A DNA stretch of 64,000 bases from Neoceratodus forsteri. Lineage: Eukaryota > Chordata > Ceratodontiformes > Ceratodontidae. Positions 10,220 to 21,099 of the stretch are shown here, in pieces. The stretch lies in NCBI GenBank assembly GCA_016271365.2, contig CM057456.1, forward strand, positions 611,077,501-611,141,500, given 5' to 3'. The notes beneath the pieces were generated by a model. That model was not told the origin of the DNA. It saw nothing but the letters and a program-made list of their open reading frames with translations, and did no database searches. Position numbers and translations under genes: made by a program. Numbering within the stretch: position 1 is the first letter of the stretch; each line of letters starts with the position of its first letter.

Positions 10220-12130
10220 CCCATTCCCGTCACCTTACCCCTGGGTCCCCATTGGGGACGGCTCCGGCACTTCCGTTCCGCCTGGTCCGCTGTTACCACG
10301 GACAAGTGGGTCTTGGAGGTGGTGGAAGAGGCCTGCCTCTGGAATTGAGCAGGCACCACCCTTCAGAGCCGCCGCCCGAGGGGCTTCGGGATCCCCAGCC
10401 TCACTGGCGGCTCGTGCCGAGCCGACATCTCTCCTCCTCCAGAAGGAGGTGATAAGAGAGGTGGTGGACCCTCCTTCAGACCCAGGGTTTGTGTCCAGGT
10501 ACTTCCTGGTTCCGAACGGACGGGGCTGGCGCCCCATTCTCACCTCACGACTCAAACAAGTTCCTAAGGTCTCGAACCTTCAGGATGGTCACTCTGGCTC
10601 AGATAATACCATCCTTGAACGCTGCATGTGGTTCTGTTTCTCTGACTTGCAGGACGCTTTTTCCACGTCCCCATCCGTCCGCCTCCCACCAGAGATTTCT
10701 TCGCCTCGAGCGGAAGGATCCTCTTAGTTCCAAGCCATGCCCTTCGGCTTGTCTCCAGCTCCCAGGGTCTTCACCAAATGCATGGCAGTGGTGACAGCAT
10801 TCCTGCGGCGCCGAGGGGTCCGGGTGTACCCTTACCTGGACGACTGGCTGATAGCAGCTCCCTCCAGGAAGGAGGCGGAGTGGTCCAGAGATCTGGCCCT
10901 CCAGGTCTGCTCTCAACTGGGCCTCCTTATCAACGAGGCCAAGTCGGAACTCGAGCCGGAGCAGGTGATTCTATTCATCGGGGCGCAGCTCGACTCTCTT
11001 CGAGCCAGAGCGGCTCCCGCAGACAGGGCCGAGGTTCTTCTCTCCTTTGCCCGATCATTTCTGGTTGGGCAATTGCGCCTGCCCGGGACTTCCTGCGCTC
11101 CTGGGTCTCATGGCGGCCTGCACCAGCGTGGTCCGTTGGGCCCGCTGGAACATGCGCCCTTCAGGGGACTGGCCAGCCAGTGGTCACAACGCCGCGATCC
11201 TTTGGACCAGCTTAGTGTCGGTGACACAGGGATGTGGACGCTGTCCAGTGGTGGACCGCTCCAGATCATTTGCAGGAGGGCATCCGTTCGTCCGCCCGAG
11301 CCGACGGTCTCTTCTGAGACCGGCTGCCTCTCTGATGGGTTGGGGTGCCCATCTGGGGAACACCGGCCTCGTGGCCTCTGGTCCCTCGGGAGTCCCGATG
11401 CCACATCAACCTGCTGGAGCTCGAGCGGTCCGCCTAGCTCTCACCGCCTTTGCTCCGCTCCTCCGGGTCAAGTGGTCCGATTCCAGACGGACAATACCAC
11501 GACCATGTACTATCTAAACGCCAGGGCGGACGCGCTCCATGCTTCTATGCAAGGAAGCTCTCCGTGATTGGTCACTCTGCGCAGCCTGGAGGCGGATCTC
11601 CTAGCCATTCACGTGGCAGGAGCCTCCAACACCCTGGCCGATGCCCTGAGCCGGATAGGGGCTGCATCCCACGAGTGGTCTCTCCTGCCGGAGGTAGTAC
11701 AGCATCTGTTCTCCCATTGGGGCACACCTCAGGTGGACCTGTTTGCCTCCAGGAGAACGCGAGCTTGAGTCTGTTCCATGCCCGCCTCAGCAGGGCTCGC
11801 TGCAGGGGATGCCTTCGAGGCAGTGGACCCCGGCCTCTTTACGCCTTTCTCCATTTACCTTGATCCACAAGGTGCTTCTCAGCGAGGAGGGACAAGGCGC
11901 AGGTGATTCTGATAGCCCCAGACTGGCCTCGCCAGTTCTGGTACCCAGATCTCCTCAGTCTCAGCTCCAGGACTCCGTGGCAGCTTCCAGCTCGCCCGGA
12001 CCTGCTCTCAGTCAATCAGGGGAAGGTGTTCCATCCGGACCTTCAATCCTTGCACCTGACGGCCTGGTTCCTGGAGCTGCTAGAGTTCCAGGCCTTGGGT
12101 CTTTTCCGAGAGGTCCTCAATGTAGTTGAG
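10220..12130 (+). pseudogene. DIRS B1 reverse transcriptase / RNase H / methylase-like pseudogene
   Basis: The order is RT, RNase H, then a Dam-methylase-like domain. RT motifs include MPFGLSPAPRVFTKCM (10,737) and an intact YLDDW box near 10,830-10,845. RNase H parts (FQTDNTTTMYYLNA, ASNTLADALSRIG) lie at 11,480-11,660. The methylase-like part (WGTPQVDLFAS, then APDW) is at 11,710-11,950. Frame changes at about 10,700, 11,040, 11,450, 11,560 and 11,760 make it nonfunctional. Confidence 0.82.
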
Positions 12131-13109
12131 GCGTCCTGTGGAGTCGACCAGAAAATGCAATGCCTTCAAATGGAAAAGGTTTTCCATTTGGTGTCAGGCA
12201 AGGGCTTGGACCCTTCCTCCTGTTCCTTGGCAAGCATCTTGGACTATTTATGGTCCCTTTCTAGTCAAGGGCTTAGGTCGACGACCCTAAGGGTGCACCT
12301 GGCAGCCATCTCTGCTTACCGGGCGCGGGCCGGGAAGCAGTCGGTGGCGCAGGAGAAGGTGGTCTGGCGCTTTTTCAAAGGCCTTGATCACATTTCCCCT
12401 CCAGTCGGGAACCCCACCTCCGTGGATCTACTGCTGGTACTGGCAAAGCTCATGGGCAAGCCATTCAACCTATGCACAGGTGTGCTCTCTCTCACCTGTC
12501 GTGGAAGACCGCCTTCTTGGTGGCTATCACGTCAGCCAGAAGGATGGGAGAGCTCCAGGCGCTCATAGAGTCTCCTTACCTGGTCTTCCACAGGGACAAG
12601 GTTGTCCTGCGCCCCCACCCGAAATTCCTTCCGAGGGTGGTGTCGGAGTTTCACCTTAACCAGGTGTTGACTCTGCCGGTGTTCTACCCCAATCACACCT
12701 CGGAGGCCGAATATAGGCTCCATACTCTGGACCCTAGAAGGGCGCTCGCTTATTATAAGGAGCGCATGGCTGAAATTCGGGGAGAGGTTCGCCAGCTGTT
12801 TGTCACCTACGCTGAAGCCGCATCTGGCAGACCTGCAGCCAAGCGGACGATAAGCAGGTGGGTCACTTCCTGCATAGATCTCGCTATAAGTTGGCGGGCA
12901 TGGAGCCTCCCAGAGGGATAAGAGCTCATTCTACCCGCCATACTGCTGCAACGGTGGCTGCTTCCAGGGACGTCCCTATCCAGGAAATCTGCAGGGCTGC
13001 TACCTGGAAGTCAGCAAACACCTTCATTACCCATTACCACATCGACCTTGAGTCACGCCGGGATGCTGGTTTTGGGGCCTCGGTTCTCCAGTCTCTCTTT
13101 CCCAAGTAA
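12131..13109 (+). pseudogene. DIRS B1 tyrosine recombinase pseudogene
   Basis: This would be the integrase of the element. The core-binding part (LRSTTLRVHLAAISAYRAR) is at 12,270-12,330. The catalytic Arg lies in AITSARRMGELQAL (about 12,525-12,565). The HxxR box is in AHSTRHTAAT (about 12,925-12,955), and the Tyr nucleophile is in FITHYHIDLESR (about 13,020-13,060). The C-terminus VLQSLFPK is shared with A and B2. A frameshift near 12,470 and another near 12,880-12,900 split it; all catalytic residues are still encoded. Confidence 0.85.
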
Positions 13110-13484
13110 GTATTGGGGGTGTGCGTCTTGCCTCCCTCCTCCCGGAGAACTGCTAGGAGTCTGCCAATGAGTGTGGATGAACAACATATCCATGTCCCTA
13201 GAAATACAGGTTACTCACCTGTAACAGGAGTTCTAGGAATGGTATATGTTGTTCTTCCACACGACCCACCCGACCTTCCCGGCTTCGACGCACAACCTGA
13301 GCTTCCAGCGGGCCAGATCTGGCGTCATGGGGCGGAGCCGAGAGTTATACCACCCGGGTGGGTGGGAGGAGCAAGCTTGAAGACCTTCCGGCAAGATTTA
13401 AAGCGGCAAGGATACCTGCCAATGAGTGTGGATGAACAACATATACCATTCCTAGAACTCCTGTTACAGGTGAGTAACCTGTAT
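13110..13484 (+). repeat. B1 ICR and right inverted terminal repeat
   Basis: The ICR (13,162-13,255) is the reverse complement of the left end followed by that of the right end, joined through AGAA (TTCT in reverse). The right ITR (about 13,290-13,484) mirrors the left one. Near its tip is a palindrome at 13,465-13,483, arms TACAGGT and ACCTGTA around GAGTA. No coding sequence is seen here. Confidence 0.9.
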
Positions 13485-13488
13485 TTCT

Positions 13489-15300
13489 TGGGTGCTCCAG
13501 CTCATAGCAGAAGTACACTCGATAGAGTTTCTTCAGAAACCACCTCGCCTCCCCCCTCTGAAGTCGTCGTATTCAAGGGAACATCTCTTGGTCCAGGAGG
13601 AAATTTCGAGACTCCTGCTGAAACAAGCAATAGAACCCATCCTCCTTCATTTGCAAGGGACGGGTTACTATTCCCATTTCTTCCTGGTCCCAAAGAAGAC
13701 AGGAGATCTCAGACCAATTTTGGATATCAGTTCCCTGAATCTTTTCGTAGAATACAAAAGATTCAGGATGCTCTCGGTGAAGAGCCTTCTGCCCCTCCTC
13801 TGGCCAGATCAATGGCTGTGTGCTCTGGATATGCAGGATGCTTACCTGCACATTACCATTCGCCCGTCCCACCACAGATACCTTCGTTTTGCGTTCCAGG
13901 GGGACCACTACCAGTTCAAGGCACTCCCGTTTGGTCTATCCTTGGCTCCCCGAGTGTTTACCAAATGCCTGGCAGTGGTGGCGGCCCACCTGCGTACCAG
14001 GGGAGTGCATGTTTTCCCGTACCTGGACAATTGGCTCCTGGCAGCCTCGTCCAGGGAGGAACTCCTGCGTTGCCTCTCCCTTACCCAGCAGGTTTTTGCC
14101 TGCCTGGGTATTACCATCAACCATTCCAAGTCTCATCTGGTCCCATCCCAGAAACTACAGTTTATTGGGGCGATTCTCAATACAACCACGGGCAAGGCCT
14201 TCCTGCCTCCGGACAGGGCGTCCACCCTCCAGACCCAAATAACTCTGCTGTCCAACCGCAGGACAGTCTCTGCAAGGTCGGTCCTTCGCCTTCTCGTTCT
14301 GATGGTGGCTGCTATCCCGACAGTTCCTCGCGCTAGACTCCACATGAGAATTTCTCAGTGGACTCTACGCTCCCAATGGGATCAGTTAGTGGGCGACCTA
14401 GATCACCCAGTTCTGGTCTCCTCGCCAGTGCTTCGAGACTTGCAATGGTAGATGGTTCGAGAGAACCTGTTTCGGGAAGTTCCTTTCTTTCATCCTCCCC
14501 CCTCCCAGACTCTAACCACAGACGCCTTGGGCGAAGGTTGGGGAGCCCATCTAGGCCCTCATCGGACCCAAGGCTCCTGTTCCAAGCTAGAACAAGCTCT
14601 CCACATCAGTGTGCTCGAGCTTTGGGCAGTGTTGTACGCTTTCCAAGCCCTTCACCAGTACATCCTTCCCGGCCACCTAGCCGTCCAGACGGACAACATG
14701 TGCGTGGTTTGGTACATCAACAAACAGGGGGGGATTCGGTCCTACCCTCTTTGCAGGGAGGCAATGAGGGTTTGGGATTGGGCAACACATCATGACCTTC
14801 ACCTCACGGCAGTTCACGTTCCGGGAGTCGACAACACCCTGGCAGACAAACTAAGTCGCTCTTCTTCTCCGACTCATGAGTGGGAACTGGACCAAGGGGT
14901 CCTAGACAATATCTTCCGACTTTGGGGAACACCACAGGTCGACCTGTTCACATCCACTCTAAACGCAAAACTTCCCGTCTTCTGCTCACTCGTTCCAGAG
15001 CGAGGCGCTTTTTGGAGTGACGCTCTGTCTCTAGACTGGAAGGACAGATTTGTCTATGCCTTTCCCCCAGTTCCACTTATCCCATGAGTCTTGCAGAAAC
15101 TAGCTTCAGAAGGAGGATGAATGATTCTGATTGCTCCTTTCTGGCCCAGGCAAGTTTGGTTCTCTCTTCTACAACAATACTCAGAGGATCCTCCTCTTCC
15201 TCTTCCTCTATCTCGAGGTTTACTGACCCGGGATCAGGGGACTCTGGTCCATCCAGGCCTCAAATCCCTTCAACTGCATGCTTGGCTCCTGCAGACTTAG
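13489..15300 (+). pseudogene. DIRS C1 reverse transcriptase / RNase H / methylase-like pseudogene
   Basis: This is the best-preserved RT in the window. One frame is open from 13,492 to 15,087 except for a TAG at 14,449-14,451, where related copies have Trp (TGG). RT motifs: LDMQDAYLHITI, LPFGLSLAPRVFTKCL and YLDNW, again with Asn in place of the second catalytic Asp. RNase H: VLELWAVLYAFQAL, TDNMCVVWYINKQGG, DNTLADKLSRS. The methylase-like domain (WGTPQVDLFTS, YAFPPVPL) runs to 15,087, and its APDW-like tail is frameshifted after that. Confidence 0.88.
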
Positions 15301-16292
15301 CCCAATCCCATTTTGGAGTGTCTTCCAAAGTGACGGAGATTTTGGCAGAGGCCAGAAAACCCTCCACTAGATCCACTTAGGCCATGAAGTGGAAAAGATT
15401 CAAAATCTGGGCTCTTCCAAGAATGTGGAACCCTTCTCCTGTTCAGCAGGGCTTCTGCTGGAGTATCTATGTCATCTGTTTGACCTGGGTCTCAGTTATT
15501 CTTCTCTGAAGGTGCACATGGTGGCCATCTCGGCCTATCATGTTCCCTTCGCAGACAAAACTTTGACCTTTCTCAGAGGGGCCCTCCATCTGAGGCCCCC
15601 ATCCGTTCTCCTGCTCCCCCTTTGGACTTGAACTTTGTTCTTGAGAAACTTACTTTCCCACCCTTCAAACCTGCAGCTTCTGCGGATTTGAAGTTCCTTT
15701 CGTGGAAGACTCTCTTCCTGGTGGCCATTACCTCTGCTTGGAGAATTTCCGAGCTCCAGGCCCTAATGTGTAAAATCCCATACTTGATTTTTCACAAGGA
15801 ACGTGTTGCTCTTCGCACGAATCCTAAGTTTCTTCCTAAAGTAGTAGCTGAGTCTACTCTAAATCAGTCCATAGAGTTACCTGCCATTTTTAAGCAGTAC
15901 TCTAATCAAGGGGAATATCTACTCCATACCATGGATGTTCACTGGATTCTGAGATACTACACCAACAGGACGAAGGATCTCAGAAAGACTGATCAATTGT
16001 TTGTCTCTTTTGCTTATAAAAGGGAAGGCAAAGCTGTTTCCAAGCAATGCCTATCTAAGTGGTTGGCTCATTGCATCACTTTCTGTTATGGCAAATAGAA
16101 GAAGACCCTCCCGGGTCAAGTAAGAGGCCACTCCACCAGAAGAGTAGCTGCCTCAGTGACTTGTTTCAAAAATGTGTCTGCGGCAGACATCTGTGCTGCC
16201 GCCACCTGGACTTCCGTCTATACCTTTACTAAACACTACAGTGTGGATGTTGCTTCTCACCGTAGAGCAGGCTTCGGGCTGGCTGTTCTGTA
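15300..16292 (+). pseudogene. DIRS C1 tyrosine recombinase pseudogene
   Basis: The linker and core-binding region (15,305-15,640) is broken by stops, with MKWKRFKIW matching other copies. The catalytic domain follows: ITSAWRISELQAL (Arg box, about 15,728-15,766), a stop at 16,096, then GHSTRRVAAS (HxxR box, about 16,130) and FTKHYSVD (Tyr box, about 16,225). Homologues have Arg-Arg where C1 has Trp-Arg; the Arg that aligns with the catalytic residue is kept. The end is at about 16,292. Confidence 0.82.
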
Positions 16293-16392
16293 AGGCCTCT
16301 TATCTTGAGGCTTGCACAGCTAGAACTGCTTTTTGGAGTAATTGCCCTCCTCCCGGTGCCTCTCTCTGTTCCAGACTGCTTGGGATTCAGTC

Positions 16393-16441
16393 CTATATGT
16401 AATTACCTACTGCAAGAGCCCTCTCAAGTAAGATAGTATAG
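16393..16441 (+). repeat. C1 ICR, left half
   Basis: TGTAATTACCTACTGCAAGA and the next 20 bases are the reverse complement of the C1 left end. The right half of the ICR resumes at 20,732, after D1. The sequence at the break is G|TTACG. Confidence 0.88.
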
Positions 16442-16821
16442 ATCTTATCTGTGTCAATCTTCACCATTCATCACAGATGGGGTACTGGCGGAGATCAGGA
16501 CCCAGGGGACCTTTTTTTAAAAGGCTAGGCGAACTGACGCTAACATCGGCGCCCGTCCTCGAGGCCGGCGTACTACGTGGCGCTGAGATTAACCGTTAAG
16601 GGCGTCGACTCCGCCTGCTTACCAGTTCTTCTTCGCCTGCCGCCGAGGTTGCCTCGTGGAAGCCTAGAAGCGTTTTCCAAATTTTAGGCCTTGAAGCCTG
16701 CTATCTAGTTTGGTCTACTAGTTCTGTGTTGCCTCCACTCGACGTTGCCGGTAAGATCTTTCCTTATTTTACTGTTTAAGCGGCGTTGAGTCTGTTTTTG
16801 GTGTTTTTTTCTCCGTAGGTC
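16442..16821 (+). repeat. D1 left inverted terminal repeat and leader
   Basis: The first 200 bp or so are mirrored at 20,510-20,731, including GTCGACTCCGCCTGC and the palindrome-like stretch with CTACGTGGCGC. A noncoding leader to the gag ATG at 16,822 follows. Confidence 0.85.
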
Positions 16822-19666
16822 ATGTCGCGGTCGGAGGGCAAGAAATCTCAGAAGACGGGGCGGCCCCCTATGCGTCGGTATCCATGCGGCCGCAAGTACT
16901 CCGTCACCGACCAACATGACCGGTGCCTTTCGTGCCTTGGCCCGCTCACACGACATGGATGTGCAGCCGCCTGCTTCTCGATGGACCACCGCGTTTAGAA
17001 CAGCGTAAAAGTCGGGCGAGTCCCCCGACTTTCAGAGGTAGGCCAAGACACCGCCGGGCCAAGCTGCTCGCCCTCCCTCCGGTCCTCCCGGTTCTGTACA
17101 GACCGCGGAGGAGGGAGCCTCGGCTTTTTCTAGCTTAGCCATGGCCGAGGCTCCTTCCGTGGTGCAGGAGGCCCGTCCCTGCTTCCTCCCGGAGCGGTGG
17201 CAGGCGCTGTTCTGGCAATCACCCTTTGGGGTGAAGGCTCTCGTGTCGCTCCCGTGTCCGCTAGGCTCGGTCGATGCCGCCTCGACGCCTCGTTACCGGG
17301 CGCCAGAGGGTTTCGCGCCGCTCGTGTGTTGCGGTTCCTGTCAGCGCCGACGCCGCGCCGACCCGATTGTCGGCACTCGTGGCTTGTCGGGCGCCATTCG
17401 GCGCGCGAAACCGCCTTCAGCATCGCCCCGCCATATCCTCACCGCGCCGCCCCGCGCCGAGGTTGAGCACGGCGCTGTGAGGCCTTTGGTGCTGTGCCTG
17501 GCGCCTGGGATCTGGTGCTGCTTGCGGTGCCGAGCGGTCTCGGCGCCGTGGTCGGAGCCGAGTCCTTCGGAGTCGTCGACGCCGCCTTGGTCCTCAGCGC
17601 CGCACGGGGCGTCGAGCGGCGTGGCCGGCTCCGAGGCTGGGGTTTCTGCCGGTGCTGTCTCTGTCCTGGGTGCCTTCCCTGGCACCGGTGGACCTGATGG
17701 TGCCGCAGCTAGCCCCGGCCTAGGACTTCTGGCCCAAGCTACCCTGCCACTTTTCTGCTGGCACCGCTATGTGCTGTGGAGCGGGCAGGGGTTGCTTTGG
17801 CTCCTGGGCCTCGAAAGGTATCCCTCTCTCGACCCCGTACTATTTGGCTTAGGGCCTCGGACTCTTCCTCTTCGGAGTCGGAGTCCAGCTCGGAGTCGAA
17901 TGAGCAGTCACACCCTTCGGGGTTGTCTGCAAGGGAGGACAAGCTGGTGGTTTCCTTTTCCGGTCTCGGCCAGTCCCCCTCCGAGGTGAGTCGGGTTTCC
18001 TCTAGGGCTAGGGTCGGTGGTACTGACCAGCGGGCTGTGGTGCGTGCCACCATTACCTTGCAGCCTAGCCTTGGGGGGTTCCTTGACCCCTCTATGTTGG
18101 TACCCCCTACTGTGACATCTCTTGGTCGCCCAACTTTGGGGCCTATCGAGAGGGCCACGGGAGGGGAAGGTGCTCCTTCCGGGATTGCCCCTTCGGGAGC
18201 AGCCCTGGGTACGGAGCTGCCTAGACTGGCCACTTCGAGGGCTAGGACCCTTTCAGACTCCGAAGGGTTGAGGGGTATAGGTTCGGTGCGCCGGCCCTTC
18301 TCTGGGACCTACCCGGTCCTGGACGGAGCCGGAGCTGATCTCCGCTCTTCCCTTCGGGTTCCTTTGAGGGTCCCATTCTTTCAAGGCAGGGGACCATCCT
18401 TCTGACCTTCACGGCCCCGTAACCTCACTTGGGGATTCTTTGGGCGCAGTCTAGGCAGCACCGGGCGGTTGTGCAGCTGTCGATCATGGAGTCTTCCAGG
18501 ACTCCCCCATGGGAGTCCGTGGGTCCGCCTCCTAGCCCTGGCAGAGGTCAGCCTACTTCTTCTCTCAGCTCTGTCCACTCCCTCTGCTGCCTTCTCCTGC
18601 GTTCTTAGGTATTCTTGGTCCTAGTGGGCCTCTCACCTGGGAACAGTTCAGAGCGGTGGCTGCTCGGTTCCCTGCTTACGTTAGGGCTTTGGACAGCCAG
18701 GTTTTTCAACCTCCCCCGAGCAGCCACCCTCCGAGCCTCTGGTGACCTCCAGCCCCTCATCCCCTCTGGGAGAGGAACCTTCTGTCCACATCTCTCCTGC
18801 TGCTGATCTTTCTGAGTATCAGCGTTCTCGTGAGGATGATGGAGGACCTTCATCTTCTCCTTCTTCTGTAAGCAATCCGAGCATGCGGGCGCCTTTCTAG
18901 GCGGTTTTGGGACAGCCACCGTGGTGCCGCTTGGCCTGCCTCCCTTCGGGAGGCGCCCATGCTTGGCAGAGGCCCTTCTCCGAGTTTCTGCCCCTAGGGA
19001 CCTCTGCCAGAGGTATTGCGCTCCGGAGTCTCCAGGCTCCTTGCCTCATCCGCAGTCCGGATTGACGACCTTGACACTCCTGATGGGCTTTGCGCCTCCG
19101 CCGGACCGGCCCCAGATCAGGACTCCTCGGATTTTGATTTCTGGGAGGAGGACTTTCTACTGCACGGCTGCTTCTTCCATTTCTGTGCATCAGGCCCACT
19201 ACGCTGCCTATAACAGGTACTTGTGGTCAGCGCCAGGTCAGTTCTAGCCGCTCTGCCTGACTCTGAGCAAACCAGGCAAGCCATTGCTCTCTCTGCACGT
19301 GGCCTGGAGCTAGCAAGGCACCAAGCAAGGGCATCTTATGATGCCAATGCAGTAGCTACCATGGTCGTAGGGACAGCGATCTGCACCAGAAGATCCGCAT
19401 GGCTTCGCCTTTCCCGGTTGTCACCCTTGGCCCGGCGTAGGGTGATTTGCTCTGCTCACCAGGGAACCTACCTCTTTTCCCGTGAGGGGCGAGACGGCAT
19501 TTGTCGGGCAAATTCCTTCCCCTCTGGGGAACCCGTCTCGCTCTCCCACTCTCGGGCCTCCTCAAGCCCAGGTTTCCCCCCAGTGTGTCACCCACTGAGG
19601 GCTAAGGGATCACTCAGCTTCTCGGGGGCTTGGTATCACTCATTCAGGATGAATGGTGAAGATTGA
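16822..19666 (+). pseudogene. DIRS D1 gag-like pseudogene
   Basis: The ATG at 16,822 (MSRSEGKKSQKTGRPP) is conserved in D2 at 50,308. The Cys/His cluster (PCGRKYSVTDQHDRCLSCLG) follows directly. Ala/Val/Ser-rich low-complexity sequence covers 17,100-17,780, and a Ser/Glu-rich stretch lies near 17,870. The C-terminal gag domain lies at 19,180-19,600 (HQAHYAAYNRYLW, ALSARGLELARHQA, AWLRLSRLSPLARRR). Stops and frameshifts occur at 16,996 and several later sites. This is the only coding-type sequence of D1. Confidence 0.78.
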
Positions 19667-20505
19667 CACAGATAAGATATGAAAATTACGTACTTACCGT
19701 AATTATGATCTTTCTGTGTATCTTCACCATTCATCACAATCCCTCCCACCATCCCCCTTGGGGCTCCAGTCTCTGGAATCCTCCTCCCTCTGTGCCTTCC
19801 CTCTCTTCGCTGCATAGGTGCCGGAACCTCTGGGGCAACCGGGGCAGTTCCCCTCCACTTGTTATTCCTGTATGGTGGAACTGGTATGGGGAAAGTGTCT
19901 TTCATTCTTAGCCCCTTCAACTTTTGCCATCTTCCGGCACCCTTGCTTGAGTGAGATTAGTGGGGACACGGGGGACAGTCTTCCCTAAGGGGTGCAGTTT
20001 GAGTGGCACTCCTTCTCTTACAAATCTTCACCCCTCGGGTGTGAGCTGGTGGTTGCCCTCCTTCTGTTATCCATCTATATATATATATATATATATATAA
20101 AAATCTTCCCTTTTTTCACCAAATATCTCTTTAAAGAGAGTACTTGAGTCCCTGTACCCTGTCCTTCTTCAGAATAGCCGACTCTGCTTTGGGGTATCTG
20201 CCAGTTATTCTGTGCCTTGAATTCTGGCAGTCAGCTTTGCTAACTCCTTGCAGTACCTATATAGTCTGGTGACGGACAAGGGTCCTGGATCCTTGTTACC
20301 TCTCACTCTCTCCTAAAATTCTCTCCCCTCCCTCCCTTCTTCTGTTTCCAGAGATTGGGGCCCCTACCCAATCCCATTAGTCTTACTTATTCTATGCTGT
20401 CCTCTCGGTCGTTATTTCTCCTTTTAGTTCAGTTTTCTCTTCCTTTTTCTGTCCCTTGGACTCTCTTGTCCCACCCTCCATCCCTTACTCTTACGTCTCT
20501 GGCGA
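19645..20505 (+). other. D1 ICR and noncoding spacer
   Basis: The ICR is at 19,645-19,740, with the junction of the reversed ends at 19,678/19,679. The next 770 bp hold no recognisable coding sequence; they are C/T-rich and contain a TA dinucleotide run at 20,076-20,099. D2 has a similar spacer at 53,255-53,950. Confidence 0.85.
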
Positions 20506-20731
20506 CTCAGAACTGGTAAGCAGGCGGAGTCGACGCTCCCTAACGGCTAATCCTCGAGCGCCACGTAGTACGTCGGCCTCGAGGATGGCGCCGATGCTGC
20601 ATCGGCTCTGCCTAGCCTTTAAAAAAAAAAAAGGCTCCCGTGGGGTCCTGATCTCCGGCCAGTACCCCATCTGTGATGAATGGTGAAGATACACAGAAAG
20701 ATCATAATTACGGTAAGTACGTAATTTTCAT
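20506..20731 (+). repeat. D1 right inverted terminal repeat
   Basis: Reverse complement of the D1 left ITR. The tip holds the palindrome at 20,706-20,726, arms AATTACG and CGTAATT around GTAAGTA, then TTTCAT and the host TTAC. Confidence 0.9.
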
Positions 20732-21099
20732 TTACGCAAGAACTTACCGTAACAGTTGATCTTCGAGAGAGGCTCTTGCAGTAGGTAATACCTTCCCGCC
20801 CTCTATCCCCCTAGGCTTTTTCAGCTCCTTTTCCAGTGAGGGAAATATCCGCTCCTCTCTCGTCCGGCCTTTCTGGCCCATGGCGGGAAAGAACTGGAAG
20901 GTGGGCGTCAGGGACCGCCCCTTTATACAGACGTCTCCTGACGTTGGTCACCTGACATGGAGGCAGTCCTTCGCCAGGGACTGCTAGCTAGACATTTTTC
21001 TGTGGGGTCCTGCCGCCTGCTGGCGTCAGTCCTGTATGTAATTACCTACTGCAAGAGCCTCTCTCGAAGATCTACTGTTACGGTAAGTTCTTATGTAAC
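20732..21099 (+). repeat. C1 ICR right half and right ITR
   Basis: 20,732-20,795 is the reverse complement of the C1 right end; the first 22 bases are most of the C palindrome. After a short spacer, 20,888-21,099 mirrors the C1 left ITR. The terminal palindrome is at 21,077-21,099, arms GTTACG and TGTAAC around GTAAGTTCTTA. The L1 resumes at 21,100. Confidence 0.88.

Larger units (their letters stand above)
7638..13484 (+). mobile_element. DIRS retrotransposon B1, nested in C1
   Basis: B1 is 5.85 kb, complete from end to end, and flanked on both sides by TTCT (7,634-7,637 and 13,485-13,488). It carries a left ITR, gag, RT/RNase H/methylase-like ORF, recombinase, ICR and right ITR. The ICR at 13,162-13,255 is the reverse complement of the right end joined to the left end through the same TTCT. 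It is inserted between the gag and RT parts of C1. A second copy, B2, is at 39,945-45,524. Confidence 0.93.
16442..20731 (+). mobile_element. Non-autonomous, gag-only DIRS element D1
   Basis: D1 is 4,290 bp with both ITRs (about 16,442-16,640 and 20,510-20,731) and a full ICR (19,645-19,740). Between them only a gag-like pseudogene is found; there are no RT, RNase H, methylase-like or recombinase sequences. D2 at 49,880-54,154 has the same length and content, so this is the family structure and not a chance deletion. The left tip ATCTTATCTG resembles the C and F tips (ATCTTAC), which suggests mobilisation by proteins of C-like elements. Confidence 0.9.
4670..21099 (+). mobile_element. DIRS retrotransposon C1, with nested B1 and D1
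   Basis: C1 is inserted in the L1. Its own sequence is 4,670-7,637 (left ITR, gag), 13,485-16,441 (RT/RNase H/methylase-like, recombinase, left half of ICR) and 20,732-21,099 (right half of ICR, right ITR), about 6.3 kb in total. The left ITR (about 4,670-4,862) and right ITR (about 20,888-21,099) are clear inverted repeats, and the ICR repeats both ends in reverse complement. B1 interrupts the gag/RT boundary and D1 interrupts the ICR. The L1 ORF2 resumes on both sides. Confidence 0.9.

Noticed and set aside
10737..11010. Retroviral, hepadnaviral or caulimoviral origin for the YLDD-type reverse transcriptase
   Set aside because: The neighbouring methylase-like domain, tyrosine recombinase, ITRs and ICR place these in the DIRS order; no protease, integrase, LTR or envelope is found.
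13162..13484. CRISPR array or phage attachment site, because of repeated short inverted segments
   Set aside because: There are only two or three copies, in the positions expected for DIRS ICR and ITR, and the sequence is from a eukaryote.
20076..20099. TA-run as a functional element or centromere-like repeat
   Set aside because: A short microsatellite in the D1 spacer, absent from D2.
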